Assembly: GCF_900091725.1 (NCBI RefSeq)
Contig: NZ_FMBW01000044.1
Location: 1-64,000 of the forward strand
Direction of reading: 5' to 3'
Length of the DNA: 64,000 nucleotides
Source of the DNA: Streptomyces sp. DvalAA-43
GTDB taxonomy: Bacteria > Actinomycetota > Actinomycetes > Streptomycetales > Streptomycetaceae
Position numbers and translations under genes: made by a program. The notes beneath the pieces are model-generated. The model worked only from the letters and a program-made list of their open reading frames with translations. It had not been told where the DNA came from and ran no database searches. Positions 1-9,008 of the stretch are shown here, piece after piece (within the stretch, counting starts at the first letter, position 1; the number at the start of each line of letters is the position of its first letter).

Positions 1-1543
1 CCCCGCCGCGCCGCCGCCCGAAGCGGCCGGACGGCACCGGGGTGGTGGGCCGGGCCCCCAGCCGCGACACATCGCCCACCAGCTCGGGGAACAGCTGCGT
101 GTCCGTGACCCGGATCTCGGTGCCGAACAGCGTCGACAGCGCCGGGCGCGGCCGCCCCGTCTGCAACGACACCACCTCGCGCAGCACACCCGTCAGCTGC
201 TCCGCCATCTCCGCCGCCGAGGCGAACCGCCGCGCCGGATCCGGGTCGGTGGCCCGCACCAGCAGCCGGTAGAACGACTCGTAGGTCCGGAACACCTCGA
301 TGTTGTCCGGGTCCGGCAGCGAGTCCACGAAGACGTTGGTGTAGCCCTGGAAGTCGAAGGTGAGCACCGCGAGCGTCCGCGCGACCGTGTACAGGTCGGA
401 GGCGACCGAAGGACCGACCTCCGCGACCTCCGGCGCCTGGTACCCCACCGTGCCGTAGATGGCCGACTCGTCGTCGTCCATCCTGCGGACGGCGCCCATG
501 TCGATCAGCTTCAGCTGGTCCTCGGTCTGGATCGCGTTGTCGACCTTGAAGTCGCAGTACAGCAGGTTGCGGCTGTGCAGATGGCCGAGCGCCTCCAGCG
601 CCTCGATGCCGTACGCGCACGCCTGCTCGACCGGCAGCGGGTCGCGCTTCCCGGCGGCGGTGCGGCGCTCGTTGGCGATGTCCTTGAGCGCCTTGCCCCC
701 GACGTACTCCATGACTATGTAGCCGTCGAGCGAGCCGGTGCGCTGGTCGAGGTGCTCGACGAAGTTGTAGATCCGGACGATGTTGGAGTGCTCGATCTCG
801 GCGAGGAAGCGGCGCTCGGAGATCGCGGCCGCCATGGCGTCCTGGTCACCGGTGTCGAGCAGGCCCTTGAGCACCACCCAGCGGTCGGAGACCGCGCGGT
901 CGACCGCGAGATAGACCCAGCCGAGCCCGCCGTGCGCCAGACATCCGGCGACCTCGTACTGGCCGTGCACGATGTCGCCCGCGTGGAGCTTGGGCACGAA
1001 CGAGTAGGGGTGGCCGCACTTGGTGCAGAACCCCTCCGTGCGGCCCAGCCGTTCACCGCGGGAGCGGCCGACCGGGGCCCCGCAGTCGGAACGCGAACAG
1101 AATCGCTTCCGCTCCGGCACCTCCGGGTTCTCCATCACCGCCGAGCGCGGGTCGGGACGCGGCACGTCCGGCACCTGCACCAGGCCCACGCCCAGCCTGC
1201 CCCGGGCGGAGGCGCCCGAGGACGAACCGGAGGAACGCACCGAGACCGAGGGGGAGGTGGAGGTGCCGGACAGCGAACGCGAGAGCCGCCCCGACACCGA
1301 ACGCCGGGAGGTCGACGAGCGCGACGAGCGGGACGAACGCGAGGAGGCCCGGGACGAGGAACCCGAACCGCTCGTGCTGCCCCGGCTGTTCGCGCCGCCG
1401 CCCGCGATCCCGGTGGGCGGCGAGCTCACCAAGCCGTTCGGCGACACGACCGGGGCCAGACCGCAGGTGTCGCAGTAGAGCTCACCGCCGCCCATGTCCT
1501 CGTAACTGCCCTCGCACGCGGGGCGCTGGCACTGCGTACTCAT
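1..1543 (-). CDS. pknG: PknG-family serine/threonine protein kinase (3' end outside window)
   Basis: Soluble Ser/Thr kinase of the PknG family; in mycobacteria PknG controls glutamate metabolism through GarA/OdhI-type FHA proteins. About 514 N-terminal residues are visible, starting at ATG 1543. Order: a Cys-rich start (C5, C10, C24, C27), a Ser/Arg-rich low-complexity stretch to about residue 110, a rubredoxin-like pair of Cys motifs (CSRSDCG about 150, CTKCG about 175), then the kinase domain from about 195. Kinase marks are VVLK about 223, catalytic loop YCDFKVDN about 330 (the YCD form typical of PknG rather than HRD) and DMG in place of DFG. The TPR C-terminus expected for the family lies beyond base 1. 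It is the last visible gene of the glnX-glnH-coiled-coil-pknG run, 61 bp after its neighbour. The family assignment is firm; the physiological role is inferred from mycobacteria. Confidence 0.93.
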   Translation of the reverse strand, partial: MSTQCQRPACEGSYEDMGGGELYCDTCGLAPVVSPNGLVSSPPTGIAGGGANSRGSTSGSGSSSRASSRSSRSSRSSTSRRSVSGRLSRSLSGTSTSPSVSVRSSGSSSGASARGRLGVGLVQVPDVPRPDPRSAVMENPEVPERKRFCSRSDCGAPVGRSRGERLGRTEGFCTKCGHPYSFVPKLHAGDIVHGQYEVAGCLAHGGLGWVYLAVDRAVSDRWVVLKGLLDTGDQDAMAAAISERRFLAEIEHSNIVRIYNFVEHLDQRTGSLDGYIVMEYVGGKALKDIANERRTAAGKRDPLPVEQACAYGIEALEALGHLHSRNLLYCDFKVDNAIQTEDQLKLIDMGAVRRMDDDESAIYGTVGYQAPEVAEVGPSVASDLYTVARTLAVLTFDFQGYTNVFVDSLPDPDNIEVFRTYESFYRLLVRATDPDPARRFASAAEMAEQLTGVLREVVSLQTGRPRPALSTLFGTEIRVTDTQLFPELVGDVSRLGARPTTPVPSGRFGRRRGG

Positions 1544-1604
1544 GGTCGGTCCCCCTGGTCGCCCCGCCGCCGCAGCGGCCCTTCCACCTTGCGTACCCCT
1601 GTGA

Positions 1605-2930
1605 TCATCGCCGGTCCTCCGGCCCCGGTGTCCGGAGCTGGGAGAGCAGTTCGGCCGCCGCCTCCTGGTAGCGCAGCACCGCCTGTCCGGCGACCCGCAG
1701 ATCGCACGGCGCACTCCACAGCATCCGGCGCGCCGCGTCGTACCGCTCGATCAGCAGCGGGTCCTCGGCCAGACCGTGCCGGGCGACCTTCGCCTTGTAC
1801 GCGTCGAGCCTGCCGCGCAGCTCCGCCCGCACCGCCAGCGGGGCCGTGACCGCGGTCAACGACTCGCGGGCCCGCAGCAGTTCCTCCTCGGCCTCCCGCT
1901 CCAGCGTCTCCAGGAGCGGGGACAGCCGGTGCCACTGGGCATGCCTGCGGTACTCCGAGGCGGCGGCCAGCCGCTCCTGGAGCACGGTCGCCGGGCCGCT
2001 GACCGCGGGCACCTCGGAGGCCGCGATCTTCGCCAGCACCTCGCCGCGCGCCGACCGGGCCTCGGTCAGGGTGCGGTCCGCCCGGGAGAGCACGTCGCGC
2101 AGCTGGACCAGACGCTGCTCGGCGTCCTGCCGGACGGCGAGCACCGCCTCGATCTCGCGGCGCACCTCTTCCAGGGCGCGGGCCGCCCGGTCGTAGCGCG
2201 CCGTGTCGGGGCGGCCGCCGCCGGGCGCCGAACTGCCCGGTCCCGGCAGCCAGAACGCGAGCGGATCGGAGATCACCTGCACGCGCAGCGTGGCCAGTTC
2301 GTGGGTGATCGCCTCCAGGTCGTCGCCGGACGGGTGCTCACCGGGCCGCACCCCCACGGAGCGCGCCAGCGAGCGGGTGCGTTGCAGCTCGGCGGCGAGC
2401 AGGTCTATCCGGGCGGGCAGCGCGGACCATACGGAGTCGGAGGCGACGACCATGTCCAGCGAGCGGGCGTACAGCTCGTTCATCCGGGCGACCAGCTCCT
2501 CCAGCGTGAACCGCTCGGAGAGCTTGGCGGGACCGGTGATCGACGGATCGGGGCGGGCCGCGGCGTGCGCCACGGTGACCCCCTGGCCGCGCAGCAGCTC
2601 GGTGAGGGCCACCAGATCGTCCCGGTTGGGATAGCGGCGGCGGGCCCGCACCGTACGGGCCTGGGCGAGCGCCCCCGTATAGGCGTCGAAATACCCCCAC
2701 AGCAGGGTGATCGACTGGTCGGTCGATGCCCAGCGCTCCCTGGTGAGGCCGGTCAGCCCGGCGCCCTCCAGGAGTCGGCGGCCGGCGTGGTCCTGGAGGG
2801 CGAGGAGCGAGGTCTCGATCGCCTCGTGCTCCGCGCCGAGCCGGGCCAGCGCACGGTCCGCCTCGTCCCGGTCCATGACCGGGACGGGGGGCCCGGCCGC
2901 CTGGCCGGGGAAGGGGCCCGCGACGCCCAT
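1605..2930 (-). CDS. Coiled-coil protein of the glnX-glnH-pknG operon, function unknown
   Basis: 441-residue protein rich in Ala, Arg, Glu and Leu, with long predicted helices throughout (heptad-like stretches about 250-410) and no signal peptide or membrane segment, so probably cytoplasmic. I recognise no catalytic motif. The start is ATG 2930, preceded by GGAGAGGTGATCG. It sits 106 bp downstream of glnH and 61 bp upstream of pknG on the same strand, so it is almost certainly co-transcribed with them. The mycobacterial glnX-glnH-pknG operon, as I recall it, has no counterpart at this position. A scaffold or adaptor between the membrane sensor GlnX and cytosolic PknG is a reasonable guess from position and shape only. 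Confidence 0.85.
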   Translation of the reverse strand: MGVAGPFPGQAAGPPVPVMDRDEADRALARLGAEHEAIETSLLALQDHAGRRLLEGAGLTGLTRERWASTDQSITLLWGYFDAYTGALAQARTVRARRRYPNRDDLVALTELLRGQGVTVAHAAARPDPSITGPAKLSERFTLEELVARMNELYARSLDMVVASDSVWSALPARIDLLAAELQRTRSLARSVGVRPGEHPSGDDLEAITHELATLRVQVISDPLAFWLPGPGSSAPGGGRPDTARYDRAARALEEVRREIEAVLAVRQDAEQRLVQLRDVLSRADRTLTEARSARGEVLAKIAASEVPAVSGPATVLQERLAAASEYRRHAQWHRLSPLLETLEREAEEELLRARESLTAVTAPLAVRAELRGRLDAYKAKVARHGLAEDPLLIERYDAARRMLWSAPCDLRVAGQAVLRYQEAAAELLSQLRTPGPEDRR

Positions 2931-3036
2931 CGATCACCTCTCCGCTCTTCCTGCCGGGACGGGCCCCGGCAGGATCAGTACCACTGTCTCTCTCCGGCCG
3001 GGTCCGCTCCGTCGCGCCCCTGGCCGGCCCGGCTTG

Positions 3037-4110
3037 TCAGTCGCTCCGGTACTTGGGGGCCGGCGGTGCCTTGATCCCCGGCAGACCGGCCTCCAGCCAG
3101 TGCTTGTACGACTGCATCCAGCGGCTGTTCGCGCCACCGCTGCGGTAGTCGGCCAGCACCTGGTTGACCCGGGCCACCAGGTCGTCGGCACCGAGCTTCG
3201 CCGCCACGCCGTAGTACTCGGTGGTGAACGGCTTGTCGCCCTTGAGCTCGACCGCCGGGTCCTGGGCCGCCTGACCGGCCGCCAGCGCGTTGTCCGTGAC
3301 CACCGCGTCGACCTCGTCCAGCTGGAGCCGCACCAGGCAGTCCAGCTGGTTGGGGACGGTGAGCTGGTCCTCGTCCGCCTCGGTGCCGTCGTGCGGGTCC
3401 TTGAAGACCGCGCCGTACGACCGCTTCTCCAGCGCCTCGTAGGCGGTGGAGCCCTCGGCGGTGCAGACCCGCTTGCCGGCCAGGGACCTGTCGTACCCGG
3501 TGATCGTCGAGTCCTTCGGCGCGAGGACCTGCTGCCCGGCCTGGAAGTAGGCGGTGGAGAACGAGACCTGCTTCAGCCGGGCGCAGTTGATGGTCATCGT
3601 CCGGACGACGACGTCGACCTTGTCGTTCTCCAGGGCGGCGATCCGCTGGTTGGTGGGGATGGCCCGGAAGATCACCGCGTCGCGGTCGCCCAGGATGTTC
3701 TCGGCGATGGCCCGCACCAGATCGATGTCGAACCCTTCGAGCCCGTCCTTGCCCCGGCCGGCCGCCGGATTGCGGTATCCCCAGCTGAAGCTGTTCTGGT
3801 CGACGCCCGCGATCAGCTTTCCGCGCCGCTTGATCTTCTCGATGTTCGGCCCGCTGCCGGACGACGGCGGGAGACTCGCCTCCGGGTCCGTGCAGCCGTC
3901 GGCCCTGGTCTGCACCGCCTGGGCCGCACCAGGCCTTGAGGCGCCCTGGCCGAGGACCTCGGTGCCGTTGTGGGAGAGCGGCAGCAGGGCGACCGCCGCC
4001 GTCACCGCACAGGCCACGGCCATGCCCGTCACCCCGCCCCAGCCGCGCAGCCCGCGGCGAATGGACCCGGGGCCCGCACCGGCCCTCGCGCCCATGCGCT
4101 TCCTGATCAT
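3037..4110 (-). CDS. glnH: GlnH-like amino-acid-binding sensor protein
   Basis: 357-residue periplasmic-binding-protein fold (SBP_bac_3 type, the polar amino acid family). In mycobacteria GlnH binds aspartate/glutamate and signals through GlnX to PknG rather than serving an ABC permease. The sequence has a basic N-terminus, one hydrophobic segment (about 25-45), a Pro/Ser linker, then the binding domain with KIKRRGKLIAGVD, GFDIDLVRAIAE, VDVVVRTMTINCARLKQVSFS and a C-terminal WMQSYKHWLEAGLP. The hydrophobic stretch holds a Cys (AVAC), but the hydrophobic run continues past it. A membrane anchor is therefore as likely as a lipoprotein. ATG 4110 was chosen because GGAGGAGCG directly precedes it; an in-frame GTG 15 bp upstream would place that Shine-Dalgarno inside the coding region. 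No permease or ATPase gene adjoins it, which supports the sensing role. Confidence 0.9.
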   Translation of the reverse strand: MIRKRMGARAGAGPGSIRRGLRGWGGVTGMAVACAVTAAVALLPLSHNGTEVLGQGASRPGAAQAVQTRADGCTDPEASLPPSSGSGPNIEKIKRRGKLIAGVDQNSFSWGYRNPAAGRGKDGLEGFDIDLVRAIAENILGDRDAVIFRAIPTNQRIAALENDKVDVVVRTMTINCARLKQVSFSTAYFQAGQQVLAPKDSTITGYDRSLAGKRVCTAEGSTAYEALEKRSYGAVFKDPHDGTEADEDQLTVPNQLDCLVRLQLDEVDAVVTDNALAAGQAAQDPAVELKGDKPFTTEYYGVAAKLGADDLVARVNQVLADYRSGGANSRWMQSYKHWLEAGLPGIKAPPAPKYRSD

Positions 4111-4121
4111 CGCTCCTCCTC

Positions 4122-5513
4122 TCACCGGTACTCCGAGAGCCTGCGGTTGACTCCTACGATCGCGGCCACGGCGCCCAGCGCGGCCAGCGCGGCGGCCCCG
4201 ATCGGCAGCCCGCCCAGCGCCCCGCGCCCGTCCTTCGCGGCCCGGGTGAACTCGTCCTGCTCATGGGCGAGCGCCCGCTCCAGCGCGTCGTCCACCCGCT
4301 CGAAGGACTCACCCGTCGAGTCCTCCGGCCCGATGATCTGCGCCCGCGCACCCTCGTAGTCGCCGCCGTCGTCGGCCGTGCGTGCGGTCCGGTGGCGGCC
4401 CTGCCACTCGGAGACGGCGTCGACGGCCTTCGCCACCGGGTCGCTCCCGGGGGTGTCGTCGGCCAGCCGCCCGGCCTTCTTCAGCTCTTCGCCGAGGGCC
4501 TTCATGTCCGCGTTGTAGTCGGTCTCGTACTTGTCGTTCCTGCCGTCCGCGGTGAGCACGGCGCCGCGGGCGACCAGGGTGAGGTTCTCATTGGCGCGCG
4601 CCTTCAGCGAGTCGATCCGCGCGTGGTTGAGGACATCGAGGGACTGCTGCCCGTTCACATCGGCACCATGCAGCTCGGACCGGGCCACCGTGTGTCCCAC
4701 GGCCAGCCACAGCAGCACCACGGTGGAGGCCGCGGTCGCTACGAGCAGCCCGTGGTTGAACACCCGGTTCGTCCTGCGGTAGTTGCGCCGCTGCGCCCAG
4801 AACAGCGCGGCCAGCGCCACGACTCCGAGCGCGAGCGAGAAGAACGGCCGGGCCCGCGCCGCGTCACTGTCCTCGCCGAGCCGGCCGGTCTCCGCCGCGT
4901 ACAGCCGCTCGGCGGCCGGCAGCAGCACCTTGCTCATCCGCTGGTTGGCGTACCGGATGTAGGCGCCGCCCAGCGGCAGGCCCTGCCGGTTGTTGGCGCG
5001 GGCCCGCTCGATCAGGCCGGTGTACCGGGGGAGTTCCTCGTTGAGCGTGGTGATCTCGTGGCCGGACTCCGTCGACGCGTCCGTGTTGGCGGCGGCCTTC
5101 ACCAGGAGGCGGGACGCCTCCCGGATGTCCTTCTCGTACCGGTCGTGGATGTCACGCGGCTCCTGCGCCCCGGCCAGGAAGCCGCTCGCCGCCGCGGTGT
5201 CGGCGTCCGCCAGCGAGCGGTAGACGGCCGCCGCGTCGGCGCTCAGCGGCTGGCTGCGGCCCACCACGTCGTCGGCGGCGGACGCCCGGTCGGCGATCTC
5301 GAACGCCGTCACGGCCCCGAACGCCACGACGAGCAGGGCCAGTACGGCCCCGATGATCTGGAGGCGGCCCGGCTCGGTGGTGGCCGCGGCCCGCACCTTG
5401 TCGGCCGTCACGGACAGCGCGCCGCGCTGCGGCGGAGCGGGTACGGCCGTGGGCACGGGCGGCTGTGCCCGCTCGTGTTCCGGCGCCGTGCGCACATTCG
5501 GCGGGTATGTCAC
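4122..5513 (-). CDS. glnX: GlnX-like four-helix membrane sensor protein
   Basis: 463-residue integral membrane protein. A Pro-rich cytoplasmic N-terminus (about 1-45) is followed by a membrane helix (about 60-80), an extracytoplasmic helical domain, two central helices separated by a short basic loop (RRNYRRTNRV), a second extracytoplasmic helical domain and a C-terminal helix ending RRLSEYR. The double 4-helix-sensor layout matches GlnX, the membrane partner that couples GlnH to PknG in mycobacteria. GTG 5513 (reading VTYPPNVRTAPEHER) is preceded by GAGGGGGAGGTCGA, a much better start than upstream ATGs in the open frame. Its stop is 11 bp upstream of the glnH start codon, so the two are tightly coupled. 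It heads the operon. Confidence 0.88.
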   Translation of the reverse strand: MTYPPNVRTAPEHERAQPPVPTAVPAPPQRGALSVTADKVRAAATTEPGRLQIIGAVLALLVVAFGAVTAFEIADRASAADDVVGRSQPLSADAAAVYRSLADADTAAASGFLAGAQEPRDIHDRYEKDIREASRLLVKAAANTDASTESGHEITTLNEELPRYTGLIERARANNRQGLPLGGAYIRYANQRMSKVLLPAAERLYAAETGRLGEDSDAARARPFFSLALGVVALAALFWAQRRNYRRTNRVFNHGLLVATAASTVVLLWLAVGHTVARSELHGADVNGQQSLDVLNHARIDSLKARANENLTLVARGAVLTADGRNDKYETDYNADMKALGEELKKAGRLADDTPGSDPVAKAVDAVSEWQGRHRTARTADDGGDYEGARAQIIGPEDSTGESFERVDDALERALAHEQDEFTRAAKDGRGALGGLPIGAAALAALGAVAAIVGVNRRLSEYR

Positions 5514-5769
5514 TCGACCTCCCCCTCGGTCACTGACGGTGGCCCGGCCCCCGGCCGATCGGGGACTGGTGCCCGGCCATGAAGTATGGCCGCAGGGACC
5601 GACATCCACACCGTGAACGTCCGGATCCTGCACCGGCCCGCGGATGCCCTCACACGCATTCGATCAAGGCATGCGCCGCCGATCAAGCCGATCGGCGGAC
5701 CAGTACCCGGAGCGGGCCGATCTCCCCACTCATGAACACGTCCGGGACAACTGAACGGTTCCCGTGCGC
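5514..5769. promoter_or_regulatory. Upstream region of the glnX-pknG operon with a perfect inverted repeat
   Basis: Gene-free stretch between glnX and the csnK terminator that must hold the glnX promoter. At 5676-5698 lies a perfect 9-bp inverted repeat, CCGCCGATC and GATCGGCGG, with a 5-bp spacer, about 165 bp before the glnX start. It has no T-tract and looks more like an operator than a terminator. No confident -10/-35 pair was identified. Confidence 0.45.
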
Positions 5770-5811
5770 GAGGGGCGTCCCACGGCGCGAAATCGCCGTG
5801 GAACGCCCCTC
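5770..5811 (-). terminator. Terminator of the csn operon
   Basis: Long hairpin just past the csnK stop codon. The arms 5770-5787 and 5794-5811 are 18 bp with one mismatch around the loop CGAAAT. The arms are GC-rich with no clear T-run, as is common in Streptomyces. It should also insulate the glnX promoter region. Confidence 0.75.
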
Positions 5812-5862
5812 GGACCGGTCCGGCCCCGATCCCGCCGGACAGCCCCGGCGGATCACGGCATG

Positions 5863-6831
5863 TCAGTTGTACTGCGCGCGCAGCCTCTCATGGACCGCGG
5901 CGGGCGCGCCCGTGCGGTCCAGGCCGAGCAGCGCGGCCCCCAGCACCGGCGGCTGGGTCACCACCCGGAGCACCGCCTTCGGGGCACGTGCCGCGAGGCG
6001 CCCGGTGAGTTCCGCGTCCAGCTGCGGGTGACGGGCCGCCAGCACACTGCCGCCCAGCACCACCGGCGCCTCCTCGTCCAGCAGGTCCAGCCTGCCCAGC
6101 GCGACCGACGCCATCGCGACGACCTCCTCCGCCAGCCGCTCCACCAGAGAGCCCGCCACCGGGTCCCCGGCCGCCGCGGTCGCGAAGAGCACCGGAGCCA
6201 GCTCGTGGCGCCGCTCGAACTCGATCCGGCCCAGGTGCAGCGCCTCGATCAGCGCGTACATCGAGCCCAGCCCGAAGTGCGCGGGCAGCGTGCGGGCCAG
6301 CTCGGTCGGACCGCCGCGGCCGTCCTCCGCCCGCGCGGCGAACCACATGGCCTCCTCGGCCAGCCCGGCGCCGCCGCCCCAGTCACCGGATATCCGGCCT
6401 ATGGCGGGGAACCGCGCGGTCCGCCCGTCCGGCACCATGCCGACACAGTTGATCCCCGCACCGCAGACCACGGCCACACCACGCGGCTCGTCCACCCCCG
6501 CGCGCAGTATCGCGAAGGTGTCGTTGCGCACCTCGACGGTGTCGCCCCAGCCCCGCGCGCGCAGCGCCGCGGCCAATTGCTCCTCCTCCACCGGGAGGTC
6601 GGCGTTGGCGAGACAGGCGGACACGTGCGCGACCGGACCGGCCGCCCCGCCGGCGAGCTCCAGCGCCCGGTCGACGGCCGCGCCCAGGACGTCGACGGCC
6701 GTCTCGACACCCACGGCCGGCGGCTGGAAGCCACCGCCGCGGGCCGTCGAGAGCACCGTCCCGTCCGCACCGATCAGTGCCACGTCGGTCTTGCTGTTCC
6801 CCGCGTCGATCGCGAGGACCGAAGCGTTCAC
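5863..6831 (-). CDS. csnK: BadF/BadG-type sugar kinase (glucosamine/GlcNAc kinase-like), csnK
   Basis: 322-residue ATPase of the BadF/BadG/BcrA/BcrD fold, to which N-acetylglucosamine kinases belong. It shows the N-terminal phosphate-1 motif AIDAGNSKTDVALIG (about 6-20), VAVVCGAGINCVG (phosphate-2 region) and ISGDWGGGAGLAEEAMW (about 155). In the csn operon it is expected to phosphorylate aminosugars released from imported chitosan oligosaccharides; the substrate is inferred from context. The start is GTG 6831, whose GTGA overlaps the csnH stop (6828-6830), a clear case of translational coupling. It is the last gene of the operon and is followed by a strong hairpin. Confidence 0.85.
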   Translation of the reverse strand: MNASVLAIDAGNSKTDVALIGADGTVLSTARGGGFQPPAVGVETAVDVLGAAVDRALELAGGAAGPVAHVSACLANADLPVEEEQLAAALRARGWGDTVEVRNDTFAILRAGVDEPRGVAVVCGAGINCVGMVPDGRTARFPAIGRISGDWGGGAGLAEEAMWFAARAEDGRGGPTELARTLPAHFGLGSMYALIEALHLGRIEFERRHELAPVLFATAAAGDPVAGSLVERLAEEVVAMASVALGRLDLLDEEAPVVLGGSVLAARHPQLDAELTGRLAARAPKAVLRVVTQPPVLGAALLGLDRTGAPAAVHERLRAQYN

Positions 6832-8093
6832 GCCCACGCCAGGTGCTCCCGGTTGTGCGCGATCAGCTTGTCGGTGAGCGCCTCGGCGTACTCGAACTGG
6901 CCGATCAGCGGGTGCGCGAGCAGCGCCTTGAACACCCGGTCGCGCCCCCCGCGGAGCGCGGCCTCCAGGGCGAGGTCCTCGTACGCCGTCACGTTGGCGA
7001 TCAGACCGGCGTACAGCGGGTCCAGCGCGGGAACGGCGAGCGGCGTCGCACCCGTGCCGTCGACCCGGGCCTGCACCTCGATCACCGCGTCGTCCGGCAG
7101 GAACGGCAGCGTGCCCTTGTTGTACGTGTTGACCACCTGCACCGCGGAGCCGCCCGAGCCGAGCAGCGAGGACGCCAGGTCCACGGCCGCCTCCGAGTAG
7201 AAGGCGCCGCCGCGCTTGGCGAGCAGCGCGGGCTTCTCGTCCAGCGCCGGATCGCCGTACATGGCGAGGAGTTCCCGCTCCATCGCGGCGACCTCGGACG
7301 CCCGGGACGGCTTGGTGCCGAGCTCCCGCACGACCGCGTCGTGCGCGTAGAAGTAACGCAGGTAGTACGAGGGGACGACGCCGAGGCGGTCGGTGATGGC
7401 CCGGGGCATGCGCAGGTCGTCCGCGATCGCGTCGCCGTGCTCGGCGAGCAGCTTCGGCAGGACGTTCTCGCCGTCCGGGCCGCCGAGACGTACCCCGAGT
7501 TCCCAGGTCAGGTGGTTGAGCCCGACGTGGTCGAGGTGGACCTCGGCCGGGGTGACGTCGAGCAGCCGGGCGAACTTCCGCTGGAAGCCGATCGCCACGT
7601 TGCACAGGCCGACGGCCTTGTGGCCGGCCTGGAGCAGTGCCCGGGTGACGATGCCCACCGGGTTGGTGAAGTCGATGATCCAGGCGTCCGGGTTGGTCCG
7701 GCGGACCCGCTCGGCGATGTCCAGGACGACCGGCACGGTGCGCATCGCCTTGGCGAGGCCGCCGGCGCCGGTGGTCTCCTGGCCGATGCAGCCGCACTCC
7801 AGCGGCCAGGTCTCGTCCTGGTTGCGGGCGGCCTGGCCGCCGACGCGCAGCTGCAGCAGGACGGCGTCGGCGTCGGCGACGCCCGCGTCGAGGTCCGAGG
7901 TGGTGACGATCCGCCCCGGGTGGCCCTGCTTGGCGAAGATCCGCCGGGCGAGGCCGCCGACGAGCTCCAGGCGGTCGGCCGCCGGGTCGACGAGCACCAG
8001 CTCCTCGATGGGCAGCGTGTCCCGCAGCCGGGCGAAGCCGTCGATCAGTTCAGGTGTGTAGGTGGACCCGCCACCAACTACTGCCAGCTTCAT
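6828..8093 (-). CDS. csnH: Glycoside hydrolase family 4 (6-phospho-beta-glucosidase type), csnH
   Basis: 421-residue GH4 enzyme. GH4 enzymes use NAD+ and a divalent metal in an oxidation/elimination mechanism on phosphorylated or free glycosides. Seen: the Rossmann start KLAVVGGGSTYTPELI (about 2-18), DFTNPVGIVTRA (about 140), the metal-site Cys/Asn in GLCNVAIGFQRKF (about 160), the His of LDHVGLNHLTW (about 190), and RFYAHDAVV-type and YNKGTLPFLPDDAVIEV motifs further on. Length is normal for the family. It lies 3 bp after csnG and overlaps csnK. Context points to a beta-linked glucosamine oligomer as substrate. Confidence 0.9.
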   Translation of the reverse strand: MKLAVVGGGSTYTPELIDGFARLRDTLPIEELVLVDPAADRLELVGGLARRIFAKQGHPGRIVTTSDLDAGVADADAVLLQLRVGGQAARNQDETWPLECGCIGQETTGAGGLAKAMRTVPVVLDIAERVRRTNPDAWIIDFTNPVGIVTRALLQAGHKAVGLCNVAIGFQRKFARLLDVTPAEVHLDHVGLNHLTWELGVRLGGPDGENVLPKLLAEHGDAIADDLRMPRAITDRLGVVPSYYLRYFYAHDAVVRELGTKPSRASEVAAMERELLAMYGDPALDEKPALLAKRGGAFYSEAAVDLASSLLGSGGSAVQVVNTYNKGTLPFLPDDAVIEVQARVDGTGATPLAVPALDPLYAGLIANVTAYEDLALEAALRGGRDRVFKALLAHPLIGQFEYAEALTDKLIAHNREHLAWA

Positions 8094-8096
8094 AGG

Positions 8097-9008
8097 TCAG
8101 CCCTTTACTCCGGTCAGTGTGACGCCCTCGACGAACGCCTTCTGGGCGAAGAAGAAGACGAGGATCACGGGGGCCATGACCAGTACGGTCGCGGCCATGG
8201 TCAGGTTCCAGTCGGTGTGGTGTGCGCTCTTGAAGGACTCCAGGCCGTAGCTGAGCGTCCAGGCGGCCGGGTTCTCCGAGGCGTAGATCTGCGGGCCGAA
8301 GTAGTCGTTCCAGGCGTAGAAGAACTGGAAGAGGGCCACGGCGGCGATGCCCGGCTTGGCCATCGGCACGACGACCTTGAGCAGGGTGCGCAGCTCGCCG
8401 CAGCCGTCGACCTTCGCCGCGTCGAGGTACTCGTTCGGGATGGTCAGCAGGAACTGCCGCAGCAGGAAGATGGAGAACGCGTCGCCGAAGGCCATCGGGA
8501 TGATCAGCGGCCAGAGCGTGCCGGACAGGTCCAGCTGCTTCGCCCAGAACAGGTACATCGGGATGACGACGACCTGCGGCGGCAGCATCATCATCGAGAT
8601 AACCAGCATCAGCGACAGATGCCGGCCGCGGAAGCGGAACTTGGCGAGCGCGTACGCCACGGGCAGCGAGGAGACGACCGTGAGGACGGTGCCGAGCCCC
8701 GCGTACAGCAGGGTGTTCTTCCACCAGGTCAGAAAGCCGTCGGTGTCGAAGACCCGCTGGTAGTTGCTCCACTCGAAGGGGTGCGGCCACAGATCGCGGG
8801 TCAGCGCCTGCTGGCCGTTCATCAGCGAGGTGAGCACCAGGAAGACGAACGGCAGCACGAAGAAGAGCGCGGCGGCGACCCCGAGTGAGTGCACGGCGAT
8901 CCAGTTCAGCAGCGACTTGCGGCGCGCCGTGCGTTCGGCCGGGGTGACCGCGCCGGTCGCGGGGTCGGCTTCCTTGACGGCGTCGAGTACCTGCGCCACG
9001 TCACTCAC
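8097..9008 (-). CDS. csnG: ABC transporter permease (MalG type), csnG
   Basis: 303-residue inner-membrane permease of the CUT1 carbohydrate ABC importers, with about six hydrophobic helices. The cytoplasmic EAA loop reads EYLDAAKVDGCGELRTLLKVVVPMAKPGIAAV (about 195-225), which contacts the ATPase. A soluble N-terminal stretch of about 30 residues precedes the first helix. It overlaps csnF by 8 bp. The operon carries no ATPase gene. Like other Streptomyces CUT1 systems it presumably uses the shared ATPase MsiK encoded elsewhere (established for several Streptomyces sugar importers, inferred here). Confidence 0.9.
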   Translation of the reverse strand: MSDVAQVLDAVKEADPATGAVTPAERTARRKSLLNWIAVHSLGVAAALFFVLPFVFLVLTSLMNGQQALTRDLWPHPFEWSNYQRVFDTDGFLTWWKNTLLYAGLGTVLTVVSSLPVAYALAKFRFRGRHLSLMLVISMMMLPPQVVVIPMYLFWAKQLDLSGTLWPLIIPMAFGDAFSIFLLRQFLLTIPNEYLDAAKVDGCGELRTLLKVVVPMAKPGIAAVALFQFFYAWNDYFGPQIYASENPAAWTLSYGLESFKSAHHTDWNLTMAATVLVMAPVILVFFFAQKAFVEGVTLTGVKG

